From the NCBI RefSeq assembly GCF_013307225.1, contig NZ_CP028942.1, forward strand, positions 310,001-374,000: 64,000 bases of DNA. Direction: 5' to 3'. Under the pieces are notes generated by a model that saw only the letters and a list, made by a program, of their open reading frames with translations, did no database searches and was not told the origin of the DNA. The translations under genes were made by a program, and so were the position numbers. This DNA comes from Polynucleobacter tropicus. Its GTDB lineage: Bacteria; Pseudomonadota; Gammaproteobacteria; Burkholderiales; Burkholderiaceae. Below are positions 27,311 to 35,507 of the stretch, in pieces; position 1 is the first letter of the stretch, and the number at the start of each line of letters is the position of its first letter.

Positions 27311-28387
27311 CTAGCTTATGCGCATCCAAAATGGGGTTCTAAAGTTTACAATCCTGGAATAAATCCACATGTATATAGATAGAAAAATAAACCAAGACAA
27401 GGCTAGGATGTGGGTTGAATTCCAGAATAGAGTTGCTGGCATAACACTCAGCCCTGCCATAATCCAGAGATATGGTGCAGTTTTGGCATTGGCTGAGAAT
27501 AAATGGTCATCACACTGGTCTTTAATTAAGATTCGTCGATAAATTAGAGTGTGAAAGTGCATGCCATCTGGTTGGCCAGGGCTCTTATTTTGATGAATTG
27601 TACGCCTATATATTGAGAAAAGTGTTTCAATAACGGGATAGCCATTAATCATTAAGCAAAACCAGGGTGAGACCTCATGATGTTTATAGGCCAGAATTAT
27701 GCTTAAGCAGGCAATCCAGAATCCTATTAGGTATGCGCCTCCATCGCCTAAAAATATTAAGCCACGAGGGTAGTTCCAGACAAAGAAGCCCAGAATAGCA
27801 CTTGCCATGATAAGGCTTGTGTACATCAGCAATGGATCCATCAGAACATAACTTATATAGCCTATGGCTAAAAGTGTAATGATGCCAACCATGCTTGCTA
27901 AACCATTGAATCCATCAATGATGTTGTAAGCGTTTGATAATCCGGTAATTGCAAAGATAGTAAGTAATCCCCCGACTCCGGGAATGGAGATGATTGAATC
28001 TATGTGCGGAATACCCACCCCCAATATTCGCATATGCGAAAGTGATACGAATAATCCAGCGCCAATTGCTGTGAAAATTAGACGTGCCCTAACGCTAATT
28101 TTCTTGGTTATATCTTCTGTCATCCCAATTGCAAAGGCGGGGATTGCGCAGAGCAATAAAAGCGTTTCAACACCAAATCCCTGGCCATAAGAGAATCTAA
28201 TAAGTATTGCGAAGACGGCGCCCAGTGCAATGCCTATTCCCCCAACTCTAGGAACGGGGAACTGATGAAATTTTTGTGGCCCTGAGAAATCCGAGTCTGC
28301 TGAAAATTTTTGATGTAATTTTTTATATCGAATTAATAGCGATGTTGTTATGAAAGACAGAAGGAAGGCAAGGATTAGACCAATCAT
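27311..28387 (-). CDS. Undecaprenyl-phosphate GlcNAc-1-phosphate transferase-like (WecA/WbpL, MraY superfamily)
   Basis: 358 residues with about ten membrane helices. Superfamily motifs: PRVGGIGIALG near residue 48, NAYNIIDGFNGLASM near 160 (Asp-containing Mg2+/catalytic region), IFLGDGGAYLIGFW near 215, and HFHTLIYRR near 278 (His motif). It loads a HexNAc-1-phosphate on undecaprenyl phosphate and would start a glycan independent of the two monotopic enzymes. It closes the polysaccharide locus on the opposite strand, convergent with the preceding gene. Confidence 0.9.
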   Translation of the reverse strand: MIGLILAFLLSFITTSLLIRYKKLHQKFSADSDFSGPQKFHQFPVPRVGGIGIALGAVFAILIRFSYGQGFGVETLLLLCAIPAFAIGMTEDITKKISVRARLIFTAIGAGLFVSLSHMRILGVGIPHIDSIISIPGVGGLLTIFAITGLSNAYNIIDGFNGLASMVGIITLLAIGYISYVLMDPLLMYTSLIMASAILGFFVWNYPRGLIFLGDGGAYLIGFWIACLSIILAYKHHEVSPWFCLMINGYPVIETLFSIYRRTIHQNKSPGQPDGMHFHTLIYRRILIKDQCDDHLFSANAKTAPYLWIMAGLSVMPATLFWNSTHILALSWFIFLSIYMWIYSRIVNFRTPFWMRIS

Positions 28388-28482
28388 TTTTTGATTATAA
28401 ATTCTAAATATATCTTTTGTTAAAAAAATAGTCTTTTAGTGGGGGCGAGTTATCTATAGTTTTTTTGGGGTAATACTAATTT

Positions 28483-29511
28483 TTAGGGCACCAAACTTAA
28501 AAACAAATACTCAAAGAAAATAATCAGGTGGACCACCCCTTGCAATAGCGTGGTTCTGCCGATGGCTAATGTAAGTGCCCCAATAAAGAGGGTGAGATAC
28601 ATCAGGGTCATATTCAGGTCGCTAATACCTAGGCTAAGAGGCAGGTTAAAGAAGATGGCGATCGCCGCAATTGTTGGAATAGATAGTCCAATGCTCGCGA
28701 GAGCTGACCCTAATGCTAGATTTAAGCTGCTTTGCAAGCGATTAGCCTTTGCTGCTCTTACTGCCGCATATCCTTCTGGCATGAGTACTAGCATGGCAAT
28801 CGCGATACCCACAATGGTTTTGGGTGCGCCGGCAGCTTTAACTCCAGCTTCAATGGCGGGGCTGAGTAATTCCGCTAAACCCACAACCACGATCAGCGAT
28901 GCAATCAATAGTGCAACACTTATGGAAGCCTTGAGATTGCTGGGCTTTGGCGCATGAAAATTAATGTCAGTTTTTTTCTCTTCTGTTTTTGGTAGGTAAT
29001 AGTCGCGATGACTAATGGTTTGGAAGAATAAAAAAGCAGCGTAAAGGACAAATGAGGCGATGCCTGCAAAAGCAAGTTGGCTTTTGGTGAAGTCTGGCCC
29101 TGGGGTGCTGGTTGTCACAATTGGCATAACCAAAATGAAGGTGGCTAATGCAGTCAGCACTGCTAAGGCCGAGTTGGTACCCTCATTGCGAAAAGACATT
29201 TCATGATGGTGCAGGCCGCCAATAAAAATACACAAACCAATAACGCCATTAATCACAATCATGACGGTGGCAAACACTGCATCTCTAGCAATAAATTGTG
29301 ATCCTTCGTGACCCGATAGCATCATGGAGATAATCAAAGAAACCTCGATAATGGTGACGCTAATTGCCAATACTAGGGCGCCATAAGGTTCACCAGTTTT
29401 ATGGGCAATCACTTCCGCGTGGTGAACTGCAGAAAGCACGCCTCCAATGAGCATGACGGCCATCAGCGCAATAAACCAGGTATGGCTGGCTAAGGAGTGA
29501 AGAAGTTCCAT
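28483..29511 (-). CDS. chaA: Calcium (sodium)/proton antiporter, ChaA-like
   Basis: 342 residues with about eleven membrane helices. The two alpha repeats of the CaCA superfamily are visible: SVTIIEVSLIISMM near residue 55 with its conserved Glu and MLVLMPEGYAAVRAAKANRLQSSLN (acidic Glu in MPEG) near 245. HHEMSFRNEG near 105 is typical of the ChaA subgroup. It exports Ca2+ and/or Na+ in exchange for protons across the inner membrane. Base composition returns to that of the housekeeping regions here, marking the end of the glycan locus. Confidence 0.85.
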   Translation of the reverse strand: MELLHSLASHTWFIALMAVMLIGGVLSAVHHAEVIAHKTGEPYGALVLAISVTIIEVSLIISMMLSGHEGSQFIARDAVFATVMIVINGVIGLCIFIGGLHHHEMSFRNEGTNSALAVLTALATFILVMPIVTTSTPGPDFTKSQLAFAGIASFVLYAAFLFFQTISHRDYYLPKTEEKKTDINFHAPKPSNLKASISVALLIASLIVVVGLAELLSPAIEAGVKAAGAPKTIVGIAIAMLVLMPEGYAAVRAAKANRLQSSLNLALGSALASIGLSIPTIAAIAIFFNLPLSLGISDLNMTLMYLTLFIGALTLAIGRTTLLQGVVHLIIFFEYLFLSLVP

Positions 29512-29633
29512 GAATGGCCCATGTTGTATTAATTAAAATTGGTTTTTGTGAAATTAAGGGTAAGCTTACGGATATATATCATCACCTATATTTATCTAGC
29601 AAAGCTACTCATAGTGAGAGTTTATAAGTATTT

Positions 29634-29996
29634 ATGAAGGCAATCATTCTTTTTGGCCATGGTGCTAGAGATGCTCGTTGGCGCGAGCCTTTTGATCGAT
29701 TGGCTGGACTATGGCGTAGTCAGCATCCCCAGGTGTTGGTGGAACTTGCTTTCTTGGAAATGATGCAACCCTCATTGGAGAGTGCTGTAGCTTCTTTAGC
29801 GGGCGATGGTGCCACCCAAATTACTGTAGTGCCTGTCTTTTTTGGTCAGGGTGGTCATTTGCGCAATGACTTTCCTCTCTTACTTGCTGCTTGCCAAGAA
29901 AAATTTCCTCAGATTGCTTTAAGCGCGACGAGTGCGGTTGGCGAGGATTTGGCTGTCTTGCAGGCCATTATCGATTTTGGTGCTAGAGCTCTCTGA
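29634..29996 (+). CDS. cbiX: Small CbiX-type sirohydrochlorin chelatase
   Basis: 120 residues, a single chelatase domain (CbiXS size) expected to work as a dimer. Both likely metal-binding histidines are seen: H9 in LFGHGAR and H75 in FGQGGHLRND. It would insert iron (or cobalt) into sirohydrochlorin, the last step of siroheme synthesis, needed by the sulfite reductase encoded nearby. It is convergent with cobA, and the two genes share 78 bases at their 3' ends. Confidence 0.85.
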   Translation: MKAIILFGHGARDARWREPFDRLAGLWRSQHPQVLVELAFLEMMQPSLESAVASLAGDGATQITVVPVFFGQGGHLRNDFPLLLAACQEKFPQIALSATSAVGEDLAVLQAIIDFGARAL

Positions 29997-30782
29997 TTTT
30001 GTAGTCACCAGTTCAGCTTTATGTCTTAAGGCTTCGCCAACCATAATTAAAGCAGGCGAATTACTGTTAAACCAGCCATCAGCTTTGCCGCTGGCCAATT
30101 GCTCAAGCGTGCTGCTCCAAAGTCGTTCATGTGCTGTACTAACTGCTTCTAAAATATGCACAGGCGTATCCTGCTTATGAACGCCACCATGATCACTTTG
30201 CTGAATGAGTTGCTGTGCAATTTTGGCAGCGTCTTTACGCCCCATGTAATACACCAAGGTATCTGCACTGGGGCTTGCAATAGGTTGTGGCGCCTTATCT
30301 TCATTTGCATGCGAGTGATTGGTGCCTTGCGCCAGCGTAATAAAAGCAACGCTCCTGCTTACGCCACGTAAAGTCAGCGATTGTTGAATGCTTGCAGCGC
30401 CAGCTAGTGCAGCAGTAATTCCTGGAACGACCTCCACTTCAATCTGACGATTTTTTAGGGTTTGGATTTCTTCATCGGCGCGACCAAACATCATGGGGTC
30501 ACCACCTTTAAGGCGCACGATGATTTGGTACTTTTGCGCAGCATCAACTAAGCGCTTATTGATAAATTGCTGGGCTGATGAAAGCTTGCCGCAACGTTTA
30601 CCAACAGCCACTTTCTCTGCTTGCGGGCAAAGCTCTAGCATTTCAGGGTCAACTAAAGCATCATAAAAAACAATGTCTGCTTGCGCTAAAAGTTTTGCAC
30701 CACGCACGGTAATTAAATCAACTGCACCTGGGCCAGCGCCAACTAAATACACTTTGCCAGTGGATGAAGGGTTATTGAACAT
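29919..30782 (-). CDS. cobA: Uroporphyrinogen-III C-methyltransferase
   Basis: 287 residues. VYLVGAGPGAVDLITVRG at residue 11, DALVDPEML near 41, KGGDPMMFGRADEEI near 94 and VVPGITAALAGAASIQQSLTLRGVS near 117 are family signatures (SAM-dependent tetrapyrrole methylase). It methylates uroporphyrinogen III at C2 and C7 to precorrin-2 for siroheme. Separated from DUF934 by 46 bases, it is probably in the cysI operon. The last about 28 residues are read opposite cbiX, are Ser/Arg rich and are not part of the usual fold. Confidence 0.92.
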   Translation of the reverse strand: MFNNPSSTGKVYLVGAGPGAVDLITVRGAKLLAQADIVFYDALVDPEMLELCPQAEKVAVGKRCGKLSSAQQFINKRLVDAAQKYQIIVRLKGGDPMMFGRADEEIQTLKNRQIEVEVVPGITAALAGAASIQQSLTLRGVSRSVAFITLAQGTNHSHANEDKAPQPIASPSADTLVYYMGRKDAAKIAQQLIQQSDHGGVHKQDTPVHILEAVSTAHERLWSSTLEQLASGKADGWFNSNSPALIMVGEALRHKAELVTTKSESSSTKIDNGLQDSQILANRTRRA

Positions 30783-30828
30783 GAATGGTGCAGTTTTTGA
30801 GATAGCTCGAAGTATCTTGAAGTATTTA

Positions 30829-31422
30829 TTAGGCGCTAATGGTAGTGCGTTTATCGCGCCAACTGTTCTGCGTTGTCACGCTAAACAAATCAAATTGCTT
30901 TAAGGCAACATCAGTCTTTTGATCTGGACGTAGTGCAAAGCTATCAAAACCAACACGGGCACCTTGCAATAATTGATCGATTAATACATCGCCAATGGCG
31001 CGGATTTCCCCAGTCCACTGCAAACGATTGCGCAATAGTGCGGCAGTACTAAAGCTTCTACCGTCTCTAAAAATCGGAAAGTGTGCTGCGACTAGTGGCC
31101 ATACCTTCTTGCCAGCTTCAATCAACTCGGCATGTTTCAAAATATCAATATCAGCCGCAAACCACACGCCAATTTGACCTTGTTTTGCTTTAGCGACTAC
31201 ATCGGCTTCATTGTGATGCTCTATCCACCAAGTAAATGGCACGAGTATTTTGTGAAGAGAAGAGTGGCCCGGCTCGATATCTGGCAAGCCACCTTCATCT
31301 TGACTACCGCCCCAAATTAACCATTCATTGGGGGATAGATTGGGCTTTTGATCTTTAGGAAAATGCAAAATTTGATCATGACTTGCAATATTGTTACTTG
31401 TTGGAATCGTTGCATTAGTCAT
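30829..31422 (-). CDS. DUF934 protein, sulfite-reductase associated
   Basis: 197 residues. LSPNEWLIWGG near residue 31 and a C-terminal half with WPLVAAHFPIFRDGRSFSTAALLRNR and a GEIRAIGDVLIDQL stretch (about 105-150) are the DUF934 hallmark. The family nearly always follows cysI in beta- and alphaproteobacteria and is thought to help sulfate/sulfite assimilation; its biochemical role is unknown. The ATG overlaps the cysI stop by four bases. Confidence 0.85.
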   Translation of the reverse strand: MTNATIPTSNNIASHDQILHFPKDQKPNLSPNEWLIWGGSQDEGGLPDIEPGHSSLHKILVPFTWWIEHHNEADVVAKAKQGQIGVWFAADIDILKHAELIEAGKKVWPLVAAHFPIFRDGRSFSTAALLRNRLQWTGEIRAIGDVLIDQLLQGARVGFDSFALRPDQKTDVALKQFDLFSVTTQNSWRDKRTTISA

Positions 31423-33149
31423 GATGCATCTCCCGCAGTTTGAGCTTTCTCTTCTTTGGCTCTTTTATTCTGATAGGCAGCTTCTTTGAAGGGGGTAATA
31501 CCTAATCTGTTGTAGGTCTTGATAAAGGATTCACCATCCTGGCGCTGCGCTACATAAGTATTAATGATGTTCGTCATGACATCGGGAATTTCATCGGCGT
31601 AGAAAGAGGGTCCGATGACTTTGCCTATAGCAGCATCATTACCTTGCTCGCCACCTAAGGTGATTTGATACCACTCTTCACCATCTTTATCGACACCTAA
31701 GACGCCAATATTGCCGACATGGTGATGACCGCAAGAGTTAATGCACCCAGAAATATTGAGTGAGATGTCGCCCAAATCAAATAAGTAATCCAAGTCATCA
31801 AAGCGTTCTTGAATGGCTTTAGCAATCGGTAGTGATTTGGCATTTGCTAAGGAGCAGAAGTCTCCACCTGGGCAGGCGATGATGTCAGTGAGCAAACCAA
31901 TATTTGGTAGCGCTACTTTTTGCTTTTTCGCTTCTTGCCAAAGTGCGTATAGCTTGCCTTGTTCAACATCAGCCAAGACTAGGTTTTGTTCATGAGTTGC
32001 GCGTAATTCACCAAAACTATATTGATCTGCTAAATCAGCAATTGCTAACATTTGTGCAGTAGTGGCATCACCAGGGGCTACTGAGCCATGTGGTTTGAGT
32101 GACAAAATCACGCTGGCATAACCAGGCACTTGATGGCCTTTGACATTGCGCTCAAGCCATCTTGCAAACGCTGCCTTTTCTGTATCGCTTGCCTGGTTAA
32201 CGATTTCTTCATTGGAGAGTGTTGTCAGGCTCTTGTAAGCTGGCTTTGTAAAGTGCTTTGCAACGCGATCCCACTCGGCCTGAGTAAAGTTATCATCACC
32301 ATTTTTGATATGAGCCCATTCACCTTCAACTTGGCGTGCGAACTCTTCGGGCCCAAGTGCTTTGACTAAGATCTTGATGCGAGCCTTATAGAGATTGTCT
32401 CGTCGGCCAAAACGGTTATACACGCGCAATAGTGCGGTAAGGTAACTTGGCAGTAGCTGCCACGGCAAATTCTGCTTGATCAGCGAGCCTAGAATTGGGG
32501 TGCGACCCATGCCACCACCGGCATAGATGTCTGCAGTTAGTCCATTGCTTAGTTCGCCATTATGAATATCTTTGCTCTTTTTGAGTTCAATGCCCACATC
32601 ATGACAAAGCAAAATGGTGCGATCTTCTTTGGCGCCATTAATCGCAAATTTAAATTTGCGTGGCAAGTGTGCAAACTCAGGGTGTAATGTTGACCATTGA
32701 CGTAGTAATTCACAAATAGGGCGTGGATCTACGTATTCATCGCCAGCAACCCCAGCAAAAGCATCGCTGGTGATATTGCGAATGCAATTACCAGAAGTTT
32801 GAATGGCATGCATTTCTACCTTGGCAAGTTCGGCCAAAATATCTGGTGTGTCTTCTAGGGTGACCCAGTTGTATTGGATGTTTTGTCGAGTCGTGAAGTG
32901 ACCATAACCGCGGTCATATTTTTCAGCAATGTGCGCCATTGTGCGCAATTGCTTCGAATTAAATAACCCATACGGAATTGCCACTCGCAGCATGTAAGCA
33001 TGGCGTTGGTGGTAGAGACCATTTTGCAGTCTCAAAGGGCGAAATTCTTCTTCGGCCAGACTGCCATCTAAGCGTCTGGCAACTTGATCTCTAAATTGTG
33101 CAACCCGTTGATTTACAAGGGTTTGGTCAATATGGTCGTATTTATACAT
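31419..33149 (-). CDS. cysI: Nitrite/sulfite reductase, hemoprotein subunit (CysI-like)
   Basis: 576 residues. Two ferredoxin-like plus siroheme/4Fe-4S half-domains: FTTRQNIQYNW near residue 102, TSGNCIRNIT near 120, and the cluster cysteines in CPGGDFC (C-x5-C) and GCINSC (C-x3-C) near residues 428-475. The enzyme reduces sulfite to sulfide by six electrons, or nitrite to ammonia. Linkage to DUF934, cobA and cbiX favours sulfite. No CysJ flavoprotein is present here, so a ferredoxin or another donor is likely. A 10-bp inverted repeat at 33202-33229 lies about 55-80 bases upstream. Confidence 0.92.
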   Translation of the reverse strand: MYKYDHIDQTLVNQRVAQFRDQVARRLDGSLAEEEFRPLRLQNGLYHQRHAYMLRVAIPYGLFNSKQLRTMAHIAEKYDRGYGHFTTRQNIQYNWVTLEDTPDILAELAKVEMHAIQTSGNCIRNITSDAFAGVAGDEYVDPRPICELLRQWSTLHPEFAHLPRKFKFAINGAKEDRTILLCHDVGIELKKSKDIHNGELSNGLTADIYAGGGMGRTPILGSLIKQNLPWQLLPSYLTALLRVYNRFGRRDNLYKARIKILVKALGPEEFARQVEGEWAHIKNGDDNFTQAEWDRVAKHFTKPAYKSLTTLSNEEIVNQASDTEKAAFARWLERNVKGHQVPGYASVILSLKPHGSVAPGDATTAQMLAIADLADQYSFGELRATHEQNLVLADVEQGKLYALWQEAKKQKVALPNIGLLTDIIACPGGDFCSLANAKSLPIAKAIQERFDDLDYLFDLGDISLNISGCINSCGHHHVGNIGVLGVDKDGEEWYQITLGGEQGNDAAIGKVIGPSFYADEIPDVMTNIINTYVAQRQDGESFIKTYNRLGITPFKEAAYQNKRAKEEKAQTAGDAS

Positions 33150-33201
33150 AGCTCACGATTGTCACGGATTTTCTTTATTCTCTCAAATACTCAAATATTG
33201 G

Positions 33202-33229
33202 TTCTTTATATGAAAATAGATATAAAGAA
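33202..33229. promoter_or_regulatory. Perfect 10-bp inverted repeat in the cysI/acyltransferase divergent promoter
   Basis: TTCTTTATAT (33202-33211) and exact complement ATATAAAGAA (33220-33229) are separated by eight bases. The position, 53-80 bases before the cysI ATG and 50-77 before the divergent acyltransferase gene, suits an operator for a dimeric or tetrameric regulator. A LysR-type sulfur regulator (CysB-like) is the natural guess but is not shown by sequence. Confidence 0.5.
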
Positions 33230-33278
33230 GACTGGTATATTTCAATTTCCACAGTTTTTCTTGCTTTGAATTGGTATT

Positions 33279-35330
33279 TTGATTTTAAGTCTAAGGGAAT
33301 TTTGGGAAATCAGTCCTGGTGCCAAAATTAAAACTACATCCCCAGAAACCCCCAAAGACTCTTCAGCACAAGCCCTTTTGTCCAATAAGGGGCATTTAAA
33401 GTATCGGCCGGATATTGATGGCCTACGCGCGCTGGCGATCCTTTTTGTTGTCATTTATCACGCATTCCCCAGCGTGATACCTGGTGGCTTTATTGGTGTG
33501 GATATCTTTTTTGTTATTTCTGGATTTTTGATATCAACAATTATCTATACACAACTAGCATCAAATCGTTTTAGTTTTGTTGGGTTTTATATAAGACGTA
33601 TTAAGCGGATTTTTCCTGCACTATTTGTAGTTCTTGCCTTTTGCTTTGCATTTGGCTGGTTCAATTTATTGGCTGATGAATTTTCACAACTGGGCTTACA
33701 TATTGCTGGCGGCGCAGGTTTTATTGCTAACCTTGTGCTGTGGAATGAAAGCGGATATTTTGATAATGCTTCTGATACGAAGCCGCTCCTGCATTTATGG
33801 TCTCTTGGGATTGAGGAACAGTTTTACTTCTTTTGGCCAATTCTGATTTGTCTTGCATGGAGGAAAAAAATAAATCTTCTCTGGGTGGGATTGATTGTTG
33901 GTGTCATCTCATTCGCTATCAATGTATATGAGGTGCATCATCAATTGCATTTCACTGCAGCCTTTTATTCTCCGGTTACTCGTTTTTGGGAATTAATGAT
34001 CGGGGCGATTCTGGCCTACATTGCGCTTAATCAAAAAACAATGCTGGATCGATTGAAGGCATCCAATATATCCTTGAGCCAAGCCAGAATCAATCATTGG
34101 ATTTCAATCGGTGGCGCTGTATTTTTGCTTGTTGGAATTTTTCAAATCAACAAAAATTCCCCTTTTCCAGGTTTTTTGGCTTTGTTGCCAACCCTGGGGG
34201 CCGCTTTGCTGATTGCTGCTGGTGAACGCGCTTGGCTCAATCGCGTTGTTTTATCAAACCGCCTCTTAGTGTGGATTGGTCTGATTAGCTTCCCTCTGTA
34301 TTTATGGCATTGGCCATTACTTTCCTTTGCTCATATCTTGCAGGGCAAGATGCCTTCAGCAGAGATTCGTTCTTTAGTGCTTCTGACATCCATTGTTTTG
34401 TCTGCTCTTACTTATTACTGCATTGAAAAGCCAATACGGACAAATCAATTTAACAAATTAAAAGCATCAATATTGTTGGTTCTCTTAATAGTTATTGGTT
34501 ACATTGGGTTCAATACCTACCAACGGGATGGGCTGACATTTAGACTCAATCAGATTCAGTTTAGGCTGCCACCGATTTTGCAGGCTTTATCAGTTAAAGA
34601 TCCATCGGCATCAGGTCTGGATATTGGGCCTCCGAAAATAGATTGTTCTTTGTCAAAATTGGGGGCTCCTGCAGGTGCGATTTGTTTTACCAAAGAAGAG
34701 TTGCAAAAGCCAGCGCTATTTTTATGGGGCGACTCCTATGCCGCGCATTTGCTTATTGGATATGAAGAGCGTTTTGCTAGTCAATATCGTATCTCTCGCC
34801 TTGGGTATAACGGCTGTCCACCTATTATGGGAATGGAGCTTCCGAATCGCAAGAATTGCACCGTAGGAAATGAGCAAATCTTCGAGCGTATTTTGCAGCA
34901 GCGCCCCGCTAAATTGGTGATTGCGGCCAATTGGACTGACTATGATTGGCAACAAGTTGAAGCTACACTGATCAAGCTAAAGCAGGCTGGTATTGAAGAA
35001 ATTGATTTGATTGGTCCGGCCCCCGTGTGGAGCGATGGGCTTTATAAGCAGCTTTACCTTAAATATCTAGCAGATCGAGATTCTAATATTCCCTATCGCA
35101 TGTGGTTTGGTTTAAGCAAAGAGAGGGATTTTTTGGTGATTGATCAAGCCATGGAAAAGATGGCTGAAAAGATTCATGTCCGCTATATTTCAATTGCAAA
35201 AATATTGTGCAATAGCGAAGGATGCATTACCCGCTTTGGGGATACAAGCGCTTCTCTGGAGGCTATTGATGCTGGCCACTTTACGAAAACAACGTCCCGT
35301 TACGTTGTCTCACATTTCCCGGGGAAGTGA
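33279..35330 (+). CDS. OafA-type acyltransferase with C-terminal SGNH domain
   Basis: 683 residues. Residues about 43-385 form a ten-helix Acyl_transf_3 domain: YRPDIDGLRALAILFVVIYHAF (catalytic-type His in IYHA) and GGFIGVDIFFVISGFLI. After a linker, residues about 455-683 are a periplasmic SGNH hydrolase-like domain with FLWGDSYAAHL (GDS) and DAGHFT near the end (D-x2-H). These proteins O-acetylate surface polysaccharides. The start is uncertain: TTG 33279 is used here, and the first 40 residues are not conserved in type; TTG 33378 is another option. Confidence 0.88.
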   Translation: MILSLREFWEISPGAKIKTTSPETPKDSSAQALLSNKGHLKYRPDIDGLRALAILFVVIYHAFPSVIPGGFIGVDIFFVISGFLISTIIYTQLASNRFSFVGFYIRRIKRIFPALFVVLAFCFAFGWFNLLADEFSQLGLHIAGGAGFIANLVLWNESGYFDNASDTKPLLHLWSLGIEEQFYFFWPILICLAWRKKINLLWVGLIVGVISFAINVYEVHHQLHFTAAFYSPVTRFWELMIGAILAYIALNQKTMLDRLKASNISLSQARINHWISIGGAVFLLVGIFQINKNSPFPGFLALLPTLGAALLIAAGERAWLNRVVLSNRLLVWIGLISFPLYLWHWPLLSFAHILQGKMPSAEIRSLVLLTSIVLSALTYYCIEKPIRTNQFNKLKASILLVLLIVIGYIGFNTYQRDGLTFRLNQIQFRLPPILQALSVKDPSASGLDIGPPKIDCSLSKLGAPAGAICFTKEELQKPALFLWGDSYAAHLLIGYEERFASQYRISRLGYNGCPPIMGMELPNRKNCTVGNEQIFERILQQRPAKLVIAANWTDYDWQQVEATLIKLKQAGIEEIDLIGPAPVWSDGLYKQLYLKYLADRDSNIPYRMWFGLSKERDFLVIDQAMEKMAEKIHVRYISIAKILCNSEGCITRFGDTSASLEAIDAGHFTKTTSRYVVSHFPGK

Positions 35331-35339
35331 GTTGTATAG

Positions 35340-35356
35340 GGGGCAGTAGTTGCCCC
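35340..35356 (+). terminator. Possible weak terminator hairpin
   Basis: GGGGCA (35340-35345), loop GTAGT, TGCCCC (35351-35356), followed by ATGATTTTC. It stands ten bases after the acyltransferase stop, but the T-tract is poor. Confidence 0.35.
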
Positions 35357-35507
35357 ATGATTTTCAGGGCTCCTTGTCACTAAATCTACGATTACGATTC
35401 AATATTTGCTGGAGAGTGCTTTCAGAATATGCTTTACTAGCAGAAGTAATCAAAAGCATCAAAATCAATAAAAATATACAAAACATCAGTACACACTGGG
35501 AGACGAT

